From: Microbacterium sp. Marseille-Q6965
GTDB taxonomy: Bacteria > Actinomycetota > Actinomycetes > Actinomycetales > Microbacteriaceae
Assembly: GCF_946151065.1 (NCBI RefSeq)
Contig: NZ_CAMGZA010000004.1
Span: forward strand, 269,097-333,096
Reading direction: 5' to 3'
DNA: 64,000 bases
Shown here: piece after piece, positions 43,422 to 53,439 of the stretch
Layout: every line of letters begins with the position of its first letter
Position numbering within the stretch: the first letter of the stretch is position 1
Translations under genes and position numbers: made by a program
The notes under the pieces: generated by a model
Database searches by the model: none
Seen by the model: only the letters and a program-made list of their open reading frames with translations
What the model was told of the DNA's origin: nothing

Positions 43422-45628
43422 CGGGCGAGGCCGCCTTCGCCGGAGCGATACAGGCGCTGGCCGCGCGACTCGGGGGCGACGCTCCGCGGCTGCGGGTCGA
43501 GCCTCTGGAGAGCGTCGGGGTGGCTGCCGAGGCGTGGGCGCGCGACGGCGAGCTCGTGATCCGCGCCACGGATGCGCCGGCCGCGGCCAGCGCGCTGCAT
43601 CGCTACCTGCAGACCCATGGCCGGCGGATCACGTGGGAGACGCGCGTCATCGACCCGCCGCTGGAGGGGTGGGCGGACGCCTCGCCGGTGCGGATCGAGA
43701 CGCCGTTCGCGATCCGGTACGACCTGAACTTCTGCACGATCGGCTACACCTCACCGTTCTGGGGCGAGGAGGAGTGGCTCGCCGAGCTGGACTGGATGGC
43801 ACTGCACGGCATCACCCATCCGCTCATCGCCATCGGCTACGAGGTCGTGCTGGCCGAGACGCTCATCCGTCGCGGCCTGCCGGCCGACGAGGCATGGCGG
43901 TGGATCGGCAGCGCGGCGCATGTGCCGTGGCTCGCGATGGGCGGCATGCACTCGTTCGGAGGGCCGTTGCCCGCCGACTGGGGGCCCCGGCGGGTCGGGC
44001 TCGCGCGCACGGTGCTCGCGCGCGCACGCGAGCTCGGCATGACACCGGTGCTGCCCATGACGGGAGGCCACGTGCCCTCCCGCCTCGCCGGCCCCGGCGC
44101 CGCCGAGATCGAGTGGCAGGGGTGGCGTACGCCGGTGATGGACCTCGCCGGTCCCGCCTACCGGTCGTTCGCCGCCGACTTCCTCGCCGTGCAGCGAGAG
44201 CTCCTCGGCGATCCGCCGCCCTCTGCGGTGTACGCCGTCGACCCGTACATCGAGTCGATTCCGCCGAGCGGTGACCTCGCCGCCCTGGCGGCCGCCGGGC
44301 AGGGCATCTCCGACGCGATCGCCGCCGTGCACCCGGAGGCGACCTGGCTGCTGCAGGGGTGGCCGTTCCACTATCAACGCGACTTCTGGACGCAGGAGCG
44401 CGTCGCTGCCTTCCTCTCGCGCGTGCCGCACGAGCGACTGCTGCTCATCGACCTGTGGGGGGAGCATGCCCCCATGTGGCGCGACGGCATGCACGGGCGC
44501 CGGTGGATCTGGACCGCCATCCACGACTTCGGCGGGCGGTTCGCGCTTTTCGGTGACCTGCGGGGGCTCGCACGCGACGTCGCGGAGCTGCGTGCGCTCG
44601 CTCGTGACGGCTCACCGCTCGGCTCGCGGCTGGAGGGCATCGGGCTCGCCCCGGAGGCGATCCGCAGCAACAGCGTCTTCGCGGAGTTGTTCGGCGACCT
44701 CGTGTGGCGCGATGTCGACCCCGAGGACTGGCTCGACCGTTTCGCGGCGCAGCGCTATGGGAGCGATCATCCTGCGTACCGCGATGCCTGGCGGACCCTG
44801 GGCGACACCCTGTATGCGCCGGGGCGCACCCGTTCCATCCCCTCCCCGGTGATCGCCCGCCCGTGGGAGGCTGCGGCGCCGTTCGCGACGCAGCGGCTCG
44901 CGGGTGAGGCGCTGCCGCAGCCCGCCCCGGGGGAGCCCGTGCGGATCTCGGCCAACATCGACGCCGAGAACGACCCGGCGGTGCTCGGCGATCTGCCGCG
45001 CCTCGCGGCAGCCGGCAGCATGCTCGTCGACGCGGCCCCTGCGGCGAGCCCGCACGGTCGAGACGTGCTCGCGCACGATGTGGCGGAGATCACGGGCCAC
45101 GTGCTGGCGCAGGGAACACGCCATCACATCCGCGGCATCCTCGCCGCGTTCGGGCGACGCGACGCGCCGGGCATCCGCGCGCATGCGGCCCGACTCCGGC
45201 GGGACCTGCTCGAGCTGGAGGCAGTGTGCGCCACGCGACCCGAGTCGCGTGCCGCCGGCTGGATCGCGGCAGCGCGGGCCTGGGGGAGCACGCCGGCGGA
45301 GGCGGACGTCATGGAGCGCGACGCGCGCAGCCTGGTGTCGGTGTGGGGTCATCAGCACAGCGGGCTCCACGATTACTCGGGCCGCCACTGGTCGGGCCTC
45401 ATCCGGGATCTCTACCTGCCCCGATGGGAGGCGTGGGCAGCATGGCTCGCGGAGGTGGCGGAGGGCCGGGGCGAGCCGGATCCCGCGGCGTTCCAACGCA
45501 CGATCGTCGGGATCGAGGAGGCGTGGCGCACCCGGACGGGCGGCGGGGAGGGGGCGAACGCCCCCGCGGGTGACACGCTGGCACTCGCGGCGCGGCTCCT
45601 CGCCCGTCACCCCGTCGACGAGGTCTGA
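43418..45628 (+). CDS. GH89 alpha-N-acetylglucosaminidase, intracellular
   Basis: 736 residues. Order matches NAGLU/GH89: an N-terminal small domain (1-95, ALHRYLQTHG), a barrel starting FAIRYDLNFCTIGYTSPFWGEEEW, and an all-helical C-terminal domain (about 480-736) with DVMERDARSLVSVWG. Probable acid/base is Glu279 (DPYIESIPPS) and nucleophile Glu413 (GLAPEAI), by analogy with human Glu316/Glu446. GH89 enzymes release terminal alpha-GlcNAc. There is no signal peptide, unlike many bacterial members, so it should act on imported glycosides. GTG start overlapping the oxidoreductase gene. Confidence 0.92.
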   Translation: MTGEAAFAGAIQALAARLGGDAPRLRVEPLESVGVAAEAWARDGELVIRATDAPAAASALHRYLQTHGRRITWETRVIDPPLEGWADASPVRIETPFAIRYDLNFCTIGYTSPFWGEEEWLAELDWMALHGITHPLIAIGYEVVLAETLIRRGLPADEAWRWIGSAAHVPWLAMGGMHSFGGPLPADWGPRRVGLARTVLARARELGMTPVLPMTGGHVPSRLAGPGAAEIEWQGWRTPVMDLAGPAYRSFAADFLAVQRELLGDPPPSAVYAVDPYIESIPPSGDLAALAAAGQGISDAIAAVHPEATWLLQGWPFHYQRDFWTQERVAAFLSRVPHERLLLIDLWGEHAPMWRDGMHGRRWIWTAIHDFGGRFALFGDLRGLARDVAELRALARDGSPLGSRLEGIGLAPEAIRSNSVFAELFGDLVWRDVDPEDWLDRFAAQRYGSDHPAYRDAWRTLGDTLYAPGRTRSIPSPVIARPWEAAAPFATQRLAGEALPQPAPGEPVRISANIDAENDPAVLGDLPRLAAAGSMLVDAAPAASPHGRDVLAHDVAEITGHVLAQGTRHHIRGILAAFGRRDAPGIRAHAARLRRDLLELEAVCATRPESRAAGWIAAARAWGSTPAEADVMERDARSLVSVWGHQHSGLHDYSGRHWSGLIRDLYLPRWEAWAAWLAEVAEGRGEPDPAAFQRTIVGIEEAWRTRTGGGEGANAPAGDTLALAARLLARHPVDEV

Positions 45629-45658
45629 GGCCGCGCCGCCGCGGGTCGGGGGCGCGAA

Positions 45659-45705
45659 GGGGGTTATCCCCCGCCCCATCGGGCGGAGCGCCCCGCTGTG
45701 CGGGG
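45659..45705 (+). terminator. Candidate hairpins after the GH89 operon
   Basis: GGGGG-TTAT-CCCCC (45659-45672) and CCCCGC-TGT-GCGGGG (45691-45705) are perfect short hairpins in the 102-bp gap. Neither has a U-tract. Confidence 0.4.
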
Positions 45706-45718
45706 GCCTCGCGATCTC

Positions 45719-45724
45719 TAGCGT
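45719..45724 (+). promoter_or_regulatory. -10 box (TAGCGT) of the kinase gene
   Basis: Six bases before the ATG at 45731. Confidence 0.6.
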
Positions 45725-45730
45725 GGAACC

Positions 45731-47071
45731 ATGATCTCCACCAGCACGCCATCCGGCGACGCCGGCGCCCCCGCCGCGCCGCCCGTCCCTCCGGCGCCCG
45801 CGCCGGTCACCGGCGCCGTGCCGACGGCCCCCGCGCCGCGCTCGATCGCCTCCCCGCTCGCCGTCCTCGGCGCCATCACCCACCTCGCGTTCATCGGCTT
45901 CTGGGGCGCGGTCGTCTTCAGCGTGCTCTCGGTCCTGCTCGCCGCCGGCGTGGCGACCCTCGTCGTCCTCGTCGGCGCGCTGCTGCTGCTCGGCGTCGTG
46001 TACGGCCTCTATGCCGCGGCGTTCCTCGAGACGGCCAGGGTGGAGGGCCTGTACGGCTTCGGGCTGCCCATGCTGAAGTCCCGCCGCTCGCCCAAGCACG
46101 GCTTCGGCGGCTTCCTGCACACCGTCTGGCTGCAGTTCATCGACGGTGGCATGTGGCGCGCGATCGCCCACCTCGTCATCGCCTCGATCCTCGGCTGGAT
46201 CACGTGGGCGGCCTTCGGGCTGCTCGTCGCCGCCGTGACGGGAGCGTTCGCGCCGCTATACGTGACCGACGGCGCCGTCGAGATCGATCGCTGGAGCTTC
46301 GACGTCGCCTGGACGCCGCTTGCCGGCATCCTGCTCGCGCTGCTCTCCCTCGCGATTCTCGTGGGTCTGGGCCTCTTGCACGGCGTGATCTCGCGAGTGC
46401 TGATCGCCCCCATCCGGGAGGCGCAGCTCACCGCGCAGGCACGCGACGCCGCCACGCAGCGGCAGGGCGCGATCCGGGCGGGCGAGCTCGAGCGCACCCG
46501 CATCGAGCGCGACCTGCACGACGGCGTCCAGCCGCGACTCGTGTCCGTGGGCATGACCCTCGGCATGGCCCAGACGAAGATCGACACCGACCCGGACGCG
46601 GCCAAGCAGCTCATCTCCGAGGCGCACACCTCCACCAAGGCGGCCATCACCGAGCTGCGCCAGCTCGCCCGCGGCATCCACGCCTCGGTCCTGGACGACC
46701 GCGGTCTCGACGCCGCGCTGTCGGCCCTCGCGTCGCGGTCGCACATCCCCGTGCACCTCGATGTGCGCATGGACGTGCGCGCGGGGCGCGACGCCGAGGC
46801 CGCCGTGTACTTCGCCATCGCCGAAAGCCTCACGAACGCGGCGAAGCACTCGCGCGCCACGGAGGCCCGGGTGGTGGTGCGTTCCCGTCCCGAGCAGGGC
46901 GTGCTGTGGGCGCGCGTCGAGGACAACGGGATCGGCGGCGCACGCGTCGTCCCCGGCGGCGGTCTCGACGGCATCAGCAACCGGATCACCGCACTCGGCG
47001 GCACCGCGCGGCTCGACAGCCCGCAGGGCGGCCCCACGTCGCTGGAGGTGAGCGTGCCATGCGCATCCTGA
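45731..47071 (+). CDS. LiaS-like sensor histidine kinase with Pro/Ala-rich N-terminus
   Basis: 446 residues. The first ~36 are Pro/Ala-rich and probably disordered. Four helices follow (about 45-70, 72-98, 140-172, 195-220). His263 in ERTRIERDLHDGVQPRLVSVG is the HisKA_3 phospho-acceptor, and the ATPase domain has ESLTNAAKHSRA and VEDNGIGGA. The sensor part is membrane-embedded, typical of cell-envelope stress kinases. It overlaps the regulator by 13 nt; a DUF4097 protein completes the operon. Confidence 0.92.
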   Translation: MISTSTPSGDAGAPAAPPVPPAPAPVTGAVPTAPAPRSIASPLAVLGAITHLAFIGFWGAVVFSVLSVLLAAGVATLVVLVGALLLLGVVYGLYAAAFLETARVEGLYGFGLPMLKSRRSPKHGFGGFLHTVWLQFIDGGMWRAIAHLVIASILGWITWAAFGLLVAAVTGAFAPLYVTDGAVEIDRWSFDVAWTPLAGILLALLSLAILVGLGLLHGVISRVLIAPIREAQLTAQARDAATQRQGAIRAGELERTRIERDLHDGVQPRLVSVGMTLGMAQTKIDTDPDAAKQLISEAHTSTKAAITELRQLARGIHASVLDDRGLDAALSALASRSHIPVHLDVRMDVRAGRDAEAAVYFAIAESLTNAAKHSRATEARVVVRSRPEQGVLWARVEDNGIGGARVVPGGGLDGISNRITALGGTARLDSPQGGPTSLEVSVPCAS

Positions 47072-47763
47072 TCGTCGAAGACTCCGTCCTGCTGCGCGAG
47101 GGCCTCGTGCGTCTGCTCGAGGACGCCGGCCACGAGGTCGCCGCCGCGCTCACCGACGCCCGCGACGTCGTGGAGGAGGTGGACCGGACCGAACCCGACC
47201 TGTGCATCCTCGACGTCCGGCTCCCGCCCACCTTCACGGACGAGGGCATCCGCGCCGCGCTCGACCTGCGGCGGCGCGACCCGAAGCTCGCCGTGCTCGT
47301 CTTCTCGCAGTACGTCGAGGAGCGCTACGCGAGCGACCTCATCGCCCAGCCCGGCGGCGCCGTCGGCTACCTGCTGAAGGACCGCGTCACCGACGTGGCC
47401 GACTTCCTCGAGTCGCTCGATCGCATCGCCGAGGGCGCGACCGTGCTCGATCCCGAGGTCGTGGCGCAGCTGCTGACGCGGCGGGCGCGCGACGAGAAGA
47501 TGCAGCGTCTCACCGAGCGCGAGCGCCAGGTGCTCTCGCTCATCGCCGAGGGACGCAACAACGCCGCCATCTCACGCCTGCTCTTCATCAGCGCGGGTGC
47601 GGTCGAGAAGCACATCACCTCGATCTTCCAAAAGCTCGACCTCGACCAGGACGAGCAGGGCAACCGCCGCGTGTTGGCGGTGCTCGCCCACATCGAAGCG
47701 AACGGAGCGACCGGTCCCGTGGGACCCGCCCCGGAGCGCGGACGGACAGGAACGGAACGATGA
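47059..47763 (+). CDS. NarL/LiaR-family response regulator
   Basis: 234 residues. Receiver with Asp52 (CILDVRLPPTFTDEG), Ser in VFSQYVEERYA and Lys in LLKDRV. LuxR-type HTH (about 148-205): RLTERERQVLSLIAEGRNNAAISRLLFISAGAVEKHITSIFQKLDL. A disordered tail of about 20 residues ends in GRTGTER. It is the partner of the preceding kinase and overlaps the next gene by 4 nt. Confidence 0.94.
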   Translation: MRILIVEDSVLLREGLVRLLEDAGHEVAAALTDARDVVEEVDRTEPDLCILDVRLPPTFTDEGIRAALDLRRRDPKLAVLVFSQYVEERYASDLIAQPGGAVGYLLKDRVTDVADFLESLDRIAEGATVLDPEVVAQLLTRRARDEKMQRLTERERQVLSLIAEGRNNAAISRLLFISAGAVEKHITSIFQKLDLDQDEQGNRRVLAVLAHIEANGATGPVGPAPERGRTGTER

Positions 47764-48623
47764 CCACGCAACTGACCCCTCCTCCCGTGACGCCGCAGGG
47801 TCCGGCGCCGCAGTCCGAGACGGCCCGGACGGGCACGCGCGCGCTCGCGATCACGGTCGCCGTGCTCGGCGCGCTGGGACTGGTGCTGTCGGCGATCTTC
47901 ACGTCGATCTCGACGGTGCGACAGGCCACGCGCCCCGACCCGGTGATCCAGTCGCTCGGCAACGTCGACGGCATCGCGGGTATCGACGTCGACACGTCGC
48001 GCGGTGACCTGCGGATCACCTTCGGCGAGGGCGACGAGGTGGAACTCGAATCGCACTCGAGCGCCGGCACGGAGTGGCGCCTCGAGCGCGACGGCGACCG
48101 GCTCGTCATCTCCGACTCGGCGCCGTTCGACTGGCGCATCGGATGGAGCTGGGACTGGATCGGCCAGGAGAACTCCGCCACCCTGACGCTGCCCGCGAGT
48201 CTCGAGGGCACCGACCTCGATGTGGTCCTGGGCGCCGGACAGGTGCTGGCCGAGGGCGTGTTCGGCGAGGTCGGGCTCGACGTCAGCGCGGGCGTGGCCG
48301 AGATCGAGGGCACGGCCGACGCCCTCGACGTCACCGTGGGCGCGGGCCAGGCGATCGTCGAGCTGGCCGACGTGCGGGACGTGTCGTTCGACCTGTCGGC
48401 CGGCCATGCCACGGGCACGCTCACGGGGGAGGCCCCCGATACCGTCGAGGTCGACGTGAGCGCCGGCGCCCTGGACCTGACGCTGCCCGACTCCTCCTAC
48501 GCCGTGACGACCGAGGAGGAGGCGGGACAGGTCGACATGAACAACCTGCAGCGGGACTTCGGTGCGCCGCGGACGGTCGAGGTGCGCGTCGCGGCCGGCC
48601 ACGTCGACCTCCGCGCCGGCTGA
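47760..48623 (+). CDS. DUF4097 membrane-anchored beta-repeat protein
   Basis: 287 residues. A cytoplasmic Pro-rich start (1-25) and one helix (about 28-50) anchor an outward domain of repeated short strands such as VLGAGQVLAEG, LDVSAGVAEIEG, VTVGAGQAIVEL and VDVSAGALDLTL, the DUF4097 adhesin-like solenoid pattern. In LiaRS/LiaX-like systems such proteins help sense or respond to envelope damage. The operon position suggests a similar role; direct evidence is lacking. Confidence 0.85.
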   Translation: MTTQLTPPPVTPQGPAPQSETARTGTRALAITVAVLGALGLVLSAIFTSISTVRQATRPDPVIQSLGNVDGIAGIDVDTSRGDLRITFGEGDEVELESHSSAGTEWRLERDGDRLVISDSAPFDWRIGWSWDWIGQENSATLTLPASLEGTDLDVVLGAGQVLAEGVFGEVGLDVSAGVAEIEGTADALDVTVGAGQAIVELADVRDVSFDLSAGHATGTLTGEAPDTVEVDVSAGALDLTLPDSSYAVTTEEEAGQVDMNNLQRDFGAPRTVEVRVAAGHVDLRAG

Positions 48624-48637
48624 TCGGTCCCCTTCGA

Positions 48638-48675
48638 CCGCGGGACGCCCGCCCGGAGGGGCGGGCGTCCCGCGG
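48638..48675. terminator. 17-bp perfect hairpin after the DUF4097 gene
   Basis: 48638-48654 pairs perfectly with 48659-48675, loop GGAG. It begins 15 nt after the stop and serves the plus-strand operon; it could also work for the convergent DUF3054 gene. Its 3' arm runs into the decamer array. Confidence 0.7.
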
Positions 48676-48750
48676 CGTCCCGCGGCGTCCCGCGGCGTCC
48701 CGCGGCGTCCCGCGGCGTCCCGCGGCGTCCCGCGGCGTCCCGCGGCGTCC
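48671..48750. repeat. Eight perfect copies of CGCGGCGTCC
   Basis: A head-to-tail 10-bp array with no mismatches, between two convergent genes. Each junction contains CGCGG-CGTC-CCGCG, a hairpin with a 4-nt loop, and the unit equals the end of the preceding terminator's 3' arm, so it probably grew from it by slippage. Confidence 0.95.
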
Positions 48751-48772
48751 CGCGCGGGTCCGCCGGGCGCCG

Positions 48773-49156
48773 TCAGGGGCGGCGGGACGAGCGGCGGGCG
48801 CGAAGCCGGATCAGGGCGGCGACCGTGCGCCAGCCGACGAGGAACAGCAGCAGCGTCACCGCCGCGACGATGACGAACGGCGCCGCGGTGCCGCCCCCCG
48901 CGAGCGCGCGCAGCACCATGCCGACCGCGACCGTGATCGCCCACACCGGCAGCCCCACGCGCAGCGGCTTCGCCGGCGCGCGCCACGCGAGCGAGACGAC
49001 CCAGCCGATGGCCATCGCGACGAGGAAGGGCCACGCCGTCTCGGCCAGGGCCGGAAGCGTCGCCCCGCCGTGGTGCTGCACGAGCCCGATCCACGAGAAC
49101 ACGATGACGAGAAGCGCGTCGATGAGGAACGCGGCCGCCCACGGGTAACGCATCAT
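48773..49156 (-). CDS. DUF3054 membrane protein
   Basis: 127 residues with four helices (about 6-24, 36-57, 67-84, 88-110) and an Arg-rich C-terminus. AWRAPAKPLRVGLPVWAITVAVGMVLR is the region shared by DUF3054 proteins, an uncharacterised actinobacterial family. The ATG at 49156 (followed by a second ATG) is six bases from TACGCT. Divergent from the DUF2255 gene. Confidence 0.85.
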   Translation of the reverse strand: MMRYPWAAAFLIDALLVIVFSWIGLVQHHGGATLPALAETAWPFLVAMAIGWVVSLAWRAPAKPLRVGLPVWAITVAVGMVLRALAGGGTAAPFVIVAAVTLLLFLVGWRTVAALIRLRARRSSRRP

Positions 49157-49162
49157 CCCTCG

Positions 49163-49168
49163 AGCGTA
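49163..49168 (-). promoter_or_regulatory. -10 box (TACGCT) of the DUF3054 gene
   Basis: Six bases from the ATG at 49156. Confidence 0.55.
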
Positions 49169-49193
49169 CGGTGCCCGCCGCGGCGGATCGCGA

Positions 49194-49199
49194 TAGCGT
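49194..49199 (+). promoter_or_regulatory. -10 box (TAGCGT) of the DUF2255 gene
   Basis: Six bases before the ATG at 49206; only 49 bp separate the two divergent starts. Confidence 0.55.
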
Positions 49200-49205
49200 C
49201 GTTCC

Positions 49206-49619
49206 ATGGCGTACGACGACGTGGTGACGGTGCTCGACGAGACGCAGGTCGTGGCGATCGTGACGACGCGGCGCGGCGGTGAGCCGGCGGCGACGGCGAT
49301 CTGGTCGATGGTCGTGGACGGGGTCCCCTATGTCCGCTCGGCCTACGGCGAGCGGTCGTGGTGGTACAAGCACGTGGTGGCCGGGCGGCCGGTGGCCTTC
49401 GTCCTGGGCGACGGGTCGCTCGCCGAGCGCGACCGCGCGGGCGCCCTCGAGCTGCCGCGCGAGCGCGTGACCCTCACGCCCGTGCCGGCGGACGATCCGG
49501 TGCAGGCGGCGATCTCGGCCGAGGTGAAGCGCAAGTACGCCGGGTCTGAGCGCTCGGCGATCGACGCGACGAACAGCCCCGAAGCCGTCGCGTGCACGTT
49601 CCGCGTCGATCCCGTCTGA
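49206..49619 (+). CDS. DUF2255 protein, flavin-reductase-like split barrel
   Basis: 137 residues. VVAIVTTRRGGEPAATAIWSMVVDGVPYVRSAYGERSWWYKHV resembles the split beta-barrel of PNPOx/F420-binding enzymes and matches DUF2255. RDRAGALELPRERVTL and the C-terminal KYAGSERSAI fit that family. A flavin or F420 cofactor is likely but unproven. Cytosolic and followed 24 bp later by a histidine phosphatase. Confidence 0.85.
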   Translation: MAYDDVVTVLDETQVVAIVTTRRGGEPAATAIWSMVVDGVPYVRSAYGERSWWYKHVVAGRPVAFVLGDGSLAERDRAGALELPRERVTLTPVPADDPVQAAISAEVKRKYAGSERSAIDATNSPEAVACTFRVDPV

Positions 49620-49631
49620 CGCGGCGGCTCC

Positions 49632-49637
49632 TAGACT
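49632..49637 (+). promoter_or_regulatory. -10 box (TAGACT) of the histidine phosphatase gene
   Basis: Six bases before the GTG at 49644. Confidence 0.6.
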
Positions 49638-49643
49638 GAGGGC

Positions 49644-50270
49644 GTGACGGCAGCGCGCATCCACCTCGTGCGCCACGGCGAGGTGCACAACCCGAAGCGG
49701 GTGCTCTACGAGCGCATCGCGGGGTACCGGCTCAGCGAGGCCGGGCGACTGATGGCGCGCGTCGCGGCCAAGCACGTCCAGTCCCTCGGGCGCCCCGTGT
49801 CGGCCCTCGTGTGCTCACCGCTCGAGCGCACCCGGGAGTCCGCCGAGCCGTTCGCCGAGATCTTCGGCCTCGTGGCGCAGCCCGACGAGCGCGTCGTCGA
49901 ACCGTGGAACGCGTTCGCCGGCAAGGTGATGCGGCGGGCCGTGCTGCGGCCCTGGAACTGGCATCACCTCATGCGGCCCTCCGTGCCCAGCTGGGGCGAG
50001 CCGTACGCGGCGATCGCCGCGCGCATGCGCGAGGCCATGGACGAGCTCTGGCACGAGCACGACGACGACGTCGTGATCGTCTCGCATCAGGCGCCGATCT
50101 GGATCGCTCACCTCTCCGTGGCGGGGTTGCCCCTGCGGCACGACCCCCGCACGCGCCGGTGTGCGCTGTCGAGCGTGACGTCGTTCGAGCGGGTGGGCGA
50201 TGTCTGGCGCGAGGTCGACTACGCCGAGCCGGCGACCCACGACCGCGCGGTCGACGTGGGCGCGGTGTAG
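49644..50270 (+). CDS. Histidine phosphatase family protein
   Basis: 208 residues. The catalytic RHG triad is in HLVRHGEVHNP (about 7-17), with SPLERTRESAEPF as the second Arg region and IVSHQAPIW holding the second His. It is a phosphoglycerate mutase-like phosphatase, commonly found just before the cytochrome c assembly genes in Microbacteriaceae and mycobacteria. Substrate unknown. Confidence 0.92.
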   Translation: MTAARIHLVRHGEVHNPKRVLYERIAGYRLSEAGRLMARVAAKHVQSLGRPVSALVCSPLERTRESAEPFAEIFGLVAQPDERVVEPWNAFAGKVMRRAVLRPWNWHHLMRPSVPSWGEPYAAIAARMREAMDELWHEHDDDVVIVSHQAPIWIAHLSVAGLPLRHDPRTRRCALSSVTSFERVGDVWREVDYAEPATHDRAVDVGAV

Positions 50271-50310
50271 CCGGCGCGCGGGCTTTCGGGCTTCACACAG
50301 GCCGCCCAGA

Positions 50311-50332
50311 GGGCGAAACGTAGGATGGTCGC
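50311..50332 (+). promoter_or_regulatory. Promoter of the TlpA/ResA-like gene (shared block)
   Basis: GGGCGAAACGTAGGATG, with its -10 box TAGGAT at 50321-50326, recurs exactly before ccsB (TAGGAT at 53428-53433). GTG 50333 follows by six bases. Confidence 0.65.
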
Positions 50333-50929
50333 GTGACTCGCCCCCGCCGGATCGCCGCCGCCGCAGCCGCCCTGCTGGCGCTCGCGACTCTCGCGGCGTG
50401 CGCGCCCGATCCCGTCACCGAGGACTGGCTGAACGGCGAGAACAAGGGCTTCATCTCGAGCGAGTTCCGTGTGGAGGAGATCGCGCCGGACCAGCGCGGC
50501 GAGCCCGTGGAGTGGGCGGGAGTGACCGAGACCGGCGAGGAGCTGTCGAGCGACGACGTCGCGGGCGACGTCGTCGTCGTGAACTTCTGGTACGCCGCGT
50601 GCGGCCCGTGCATCGTGGAGGCGCCCGACCTCGAGGCCGTCTGGCAGGAGTACGAGGGCGAGGGCGTCTCGTTCGTGGGCGTGAACACGTACGACCAGGC
50701 TGACACGGCGCGCGCCTTCGCCGCGGACAACGGCGTGACGTACCCGAGCATCATCGACGTGAACACCGGTGACGTGAAGCTCGCGTTCGCCGCCGCCACG
50801 CCCATCCAGGCCACGCCCACCACGCTCGTCCTCGACCGTGAGGGGCGCGTCGCGGCACGCATCATCGGGCAGCTCGAGGGGGCCTCGATCCTCTCCACCA
50901 TCGTCCGCGACACGCTGGCGGAATCGTGA
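50333..50929 (+). CDS. TlpA/ResA-like thiol-disulfide lipoprotein
   Basis: 198 residues. The lipobox LATLAAC gives lipidated Cys23. The thioredoxin fold has CGPC at 90-93 (NFWYAACGPC), VGVNTYDQ and a cis-Pro in IQATPTTLVLD. ResA-like proteins reduce haem-binding cysteines of apocytochrome c outside the membrane, using electrons from CcdA, encoded next. It starts the cytochrome c assembly cluster. Confidence 0.93.
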   Translation: MTRPRRIAAAAAALLALATLAACAPDPVTEDWLNGENKGFISSEFRVEEIAPDQRGEPVEWAGVTETGEELSSDDVAGDVVVVNFWYAACGPCIVEAPDLEAVWQEYEGEGVSFVGVNTYDQADTARAFAADNGVTYPSIIDVNTGDVKLAFAAATPIQATPTTLVLDREGRVAARIIGQLEGASILSTIVRDTLAES

Positions 50930-50954
50930 CCCCGGCGCCCGGATCGGGCCGCGC

Positions 50955-51708
50955 GTGAACGCCGGCTCCCTCGTCTTCGACGGCGCGCTGTGGGCGGCGC
51001 TGCCGATCGCGCTGCTCGCGGGCCTGATCTCCTTCCTCTCGCCCTGCGTGTTGCCGCTCGTGCCGGGCTACCTCGGCTTCGTCGCCGGCGCCGTCTCGCC
51101 GGCGTCGGCCCCGCGCGGCACCGCGCCCGCGGAGGCGCCGCGCGGCCGGCTCGTCGGCGGCGTGCTGCTGTTCATCCTCGGCTTCACGCTCGTGTTCGTG
51201 GCCGTCATCGTGCTCGGCGGCCTTGCGGGCGGCGCGATGCAACGGTTCAGCCTGCAGTGGGGCGACCTCATCACGCGCATCCTCGGTGTCGTGGTCATCG
51301 CGATGGGCCTGGTGTTCATCGGCCTTTTCGGTTTCGCGCAGCGGATCGCCCGCCCGCAGGTGCGCAGCGGCCTCGGTCTCGTCGGCGCGCCGCTGCTGGG
51401 CGTGGCGCTCGGCCTGGGGTGGGCGCCCTGCATCGGTCCGACCCTGTCGGCCATCATGTCGATCGCCTGGACCACGGGCGATGCGGGGCGCGCCGCGCTG
51501 CTCGGCGTGGCGTATTCGCTGGGCCTCGGCATCCCGTTCCTGCTCGTCGCCCTCGGCCTCGGCTGGGCGACGCGCTCGCTCGCTTTCCTGCGCCGCCACA
51601 TCCGCGTGGTGAACATCGTGGGCGGCGTGCTGCTGGTGATCCTCGGCCTGCTGATGGTCACCGGCGTGTGGACCACGATCATGTCGCGACTTCAGGGGGT
51701 GCTGACGA

Positions 51709-51728
<20 letters not shown>
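50955..51728 (+). CDS. ccdA: Cytochrome c biogenesis protein CcdA
   Basis: 257 residues, six helices. The two redox cysteines are Cys31 (FLSPCVLPLVPGY) and Cys158 (GWAPCIGPTL), each in the family's proline-rich motif. CcdA moves electrons across the membrane from thioredoxin to the ResA-like protein. GTG start, 25 bp after the previous gene. It overlaps resB by 20 nt. Confidence 0.95.
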
Positions 51729-53382
<1,654 letters not shown>

Positions 53383-53417
53383 CCAGGGTGGTCGGCGACT
53401 CTCAGCCAGCCCCCGAG

Positions 53418-53439
53418 GGGCGAAACGTAGGATGAGCGC
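53418..53439 (+). promoter_or_regulatory. Promoter of ccsB (shared block)
   Basis: It carries the same GGGCGAAACGTAGGATG block as the TlpA/ResA-like gene; the ATG at 53440 follows TAGGAT (53428-53433) by six bases. Confidence 0.65.

Noticed and set aside
48671..48750. CRISPR array
   Set aside because: Head-to-tail 10-mers with no spacers.
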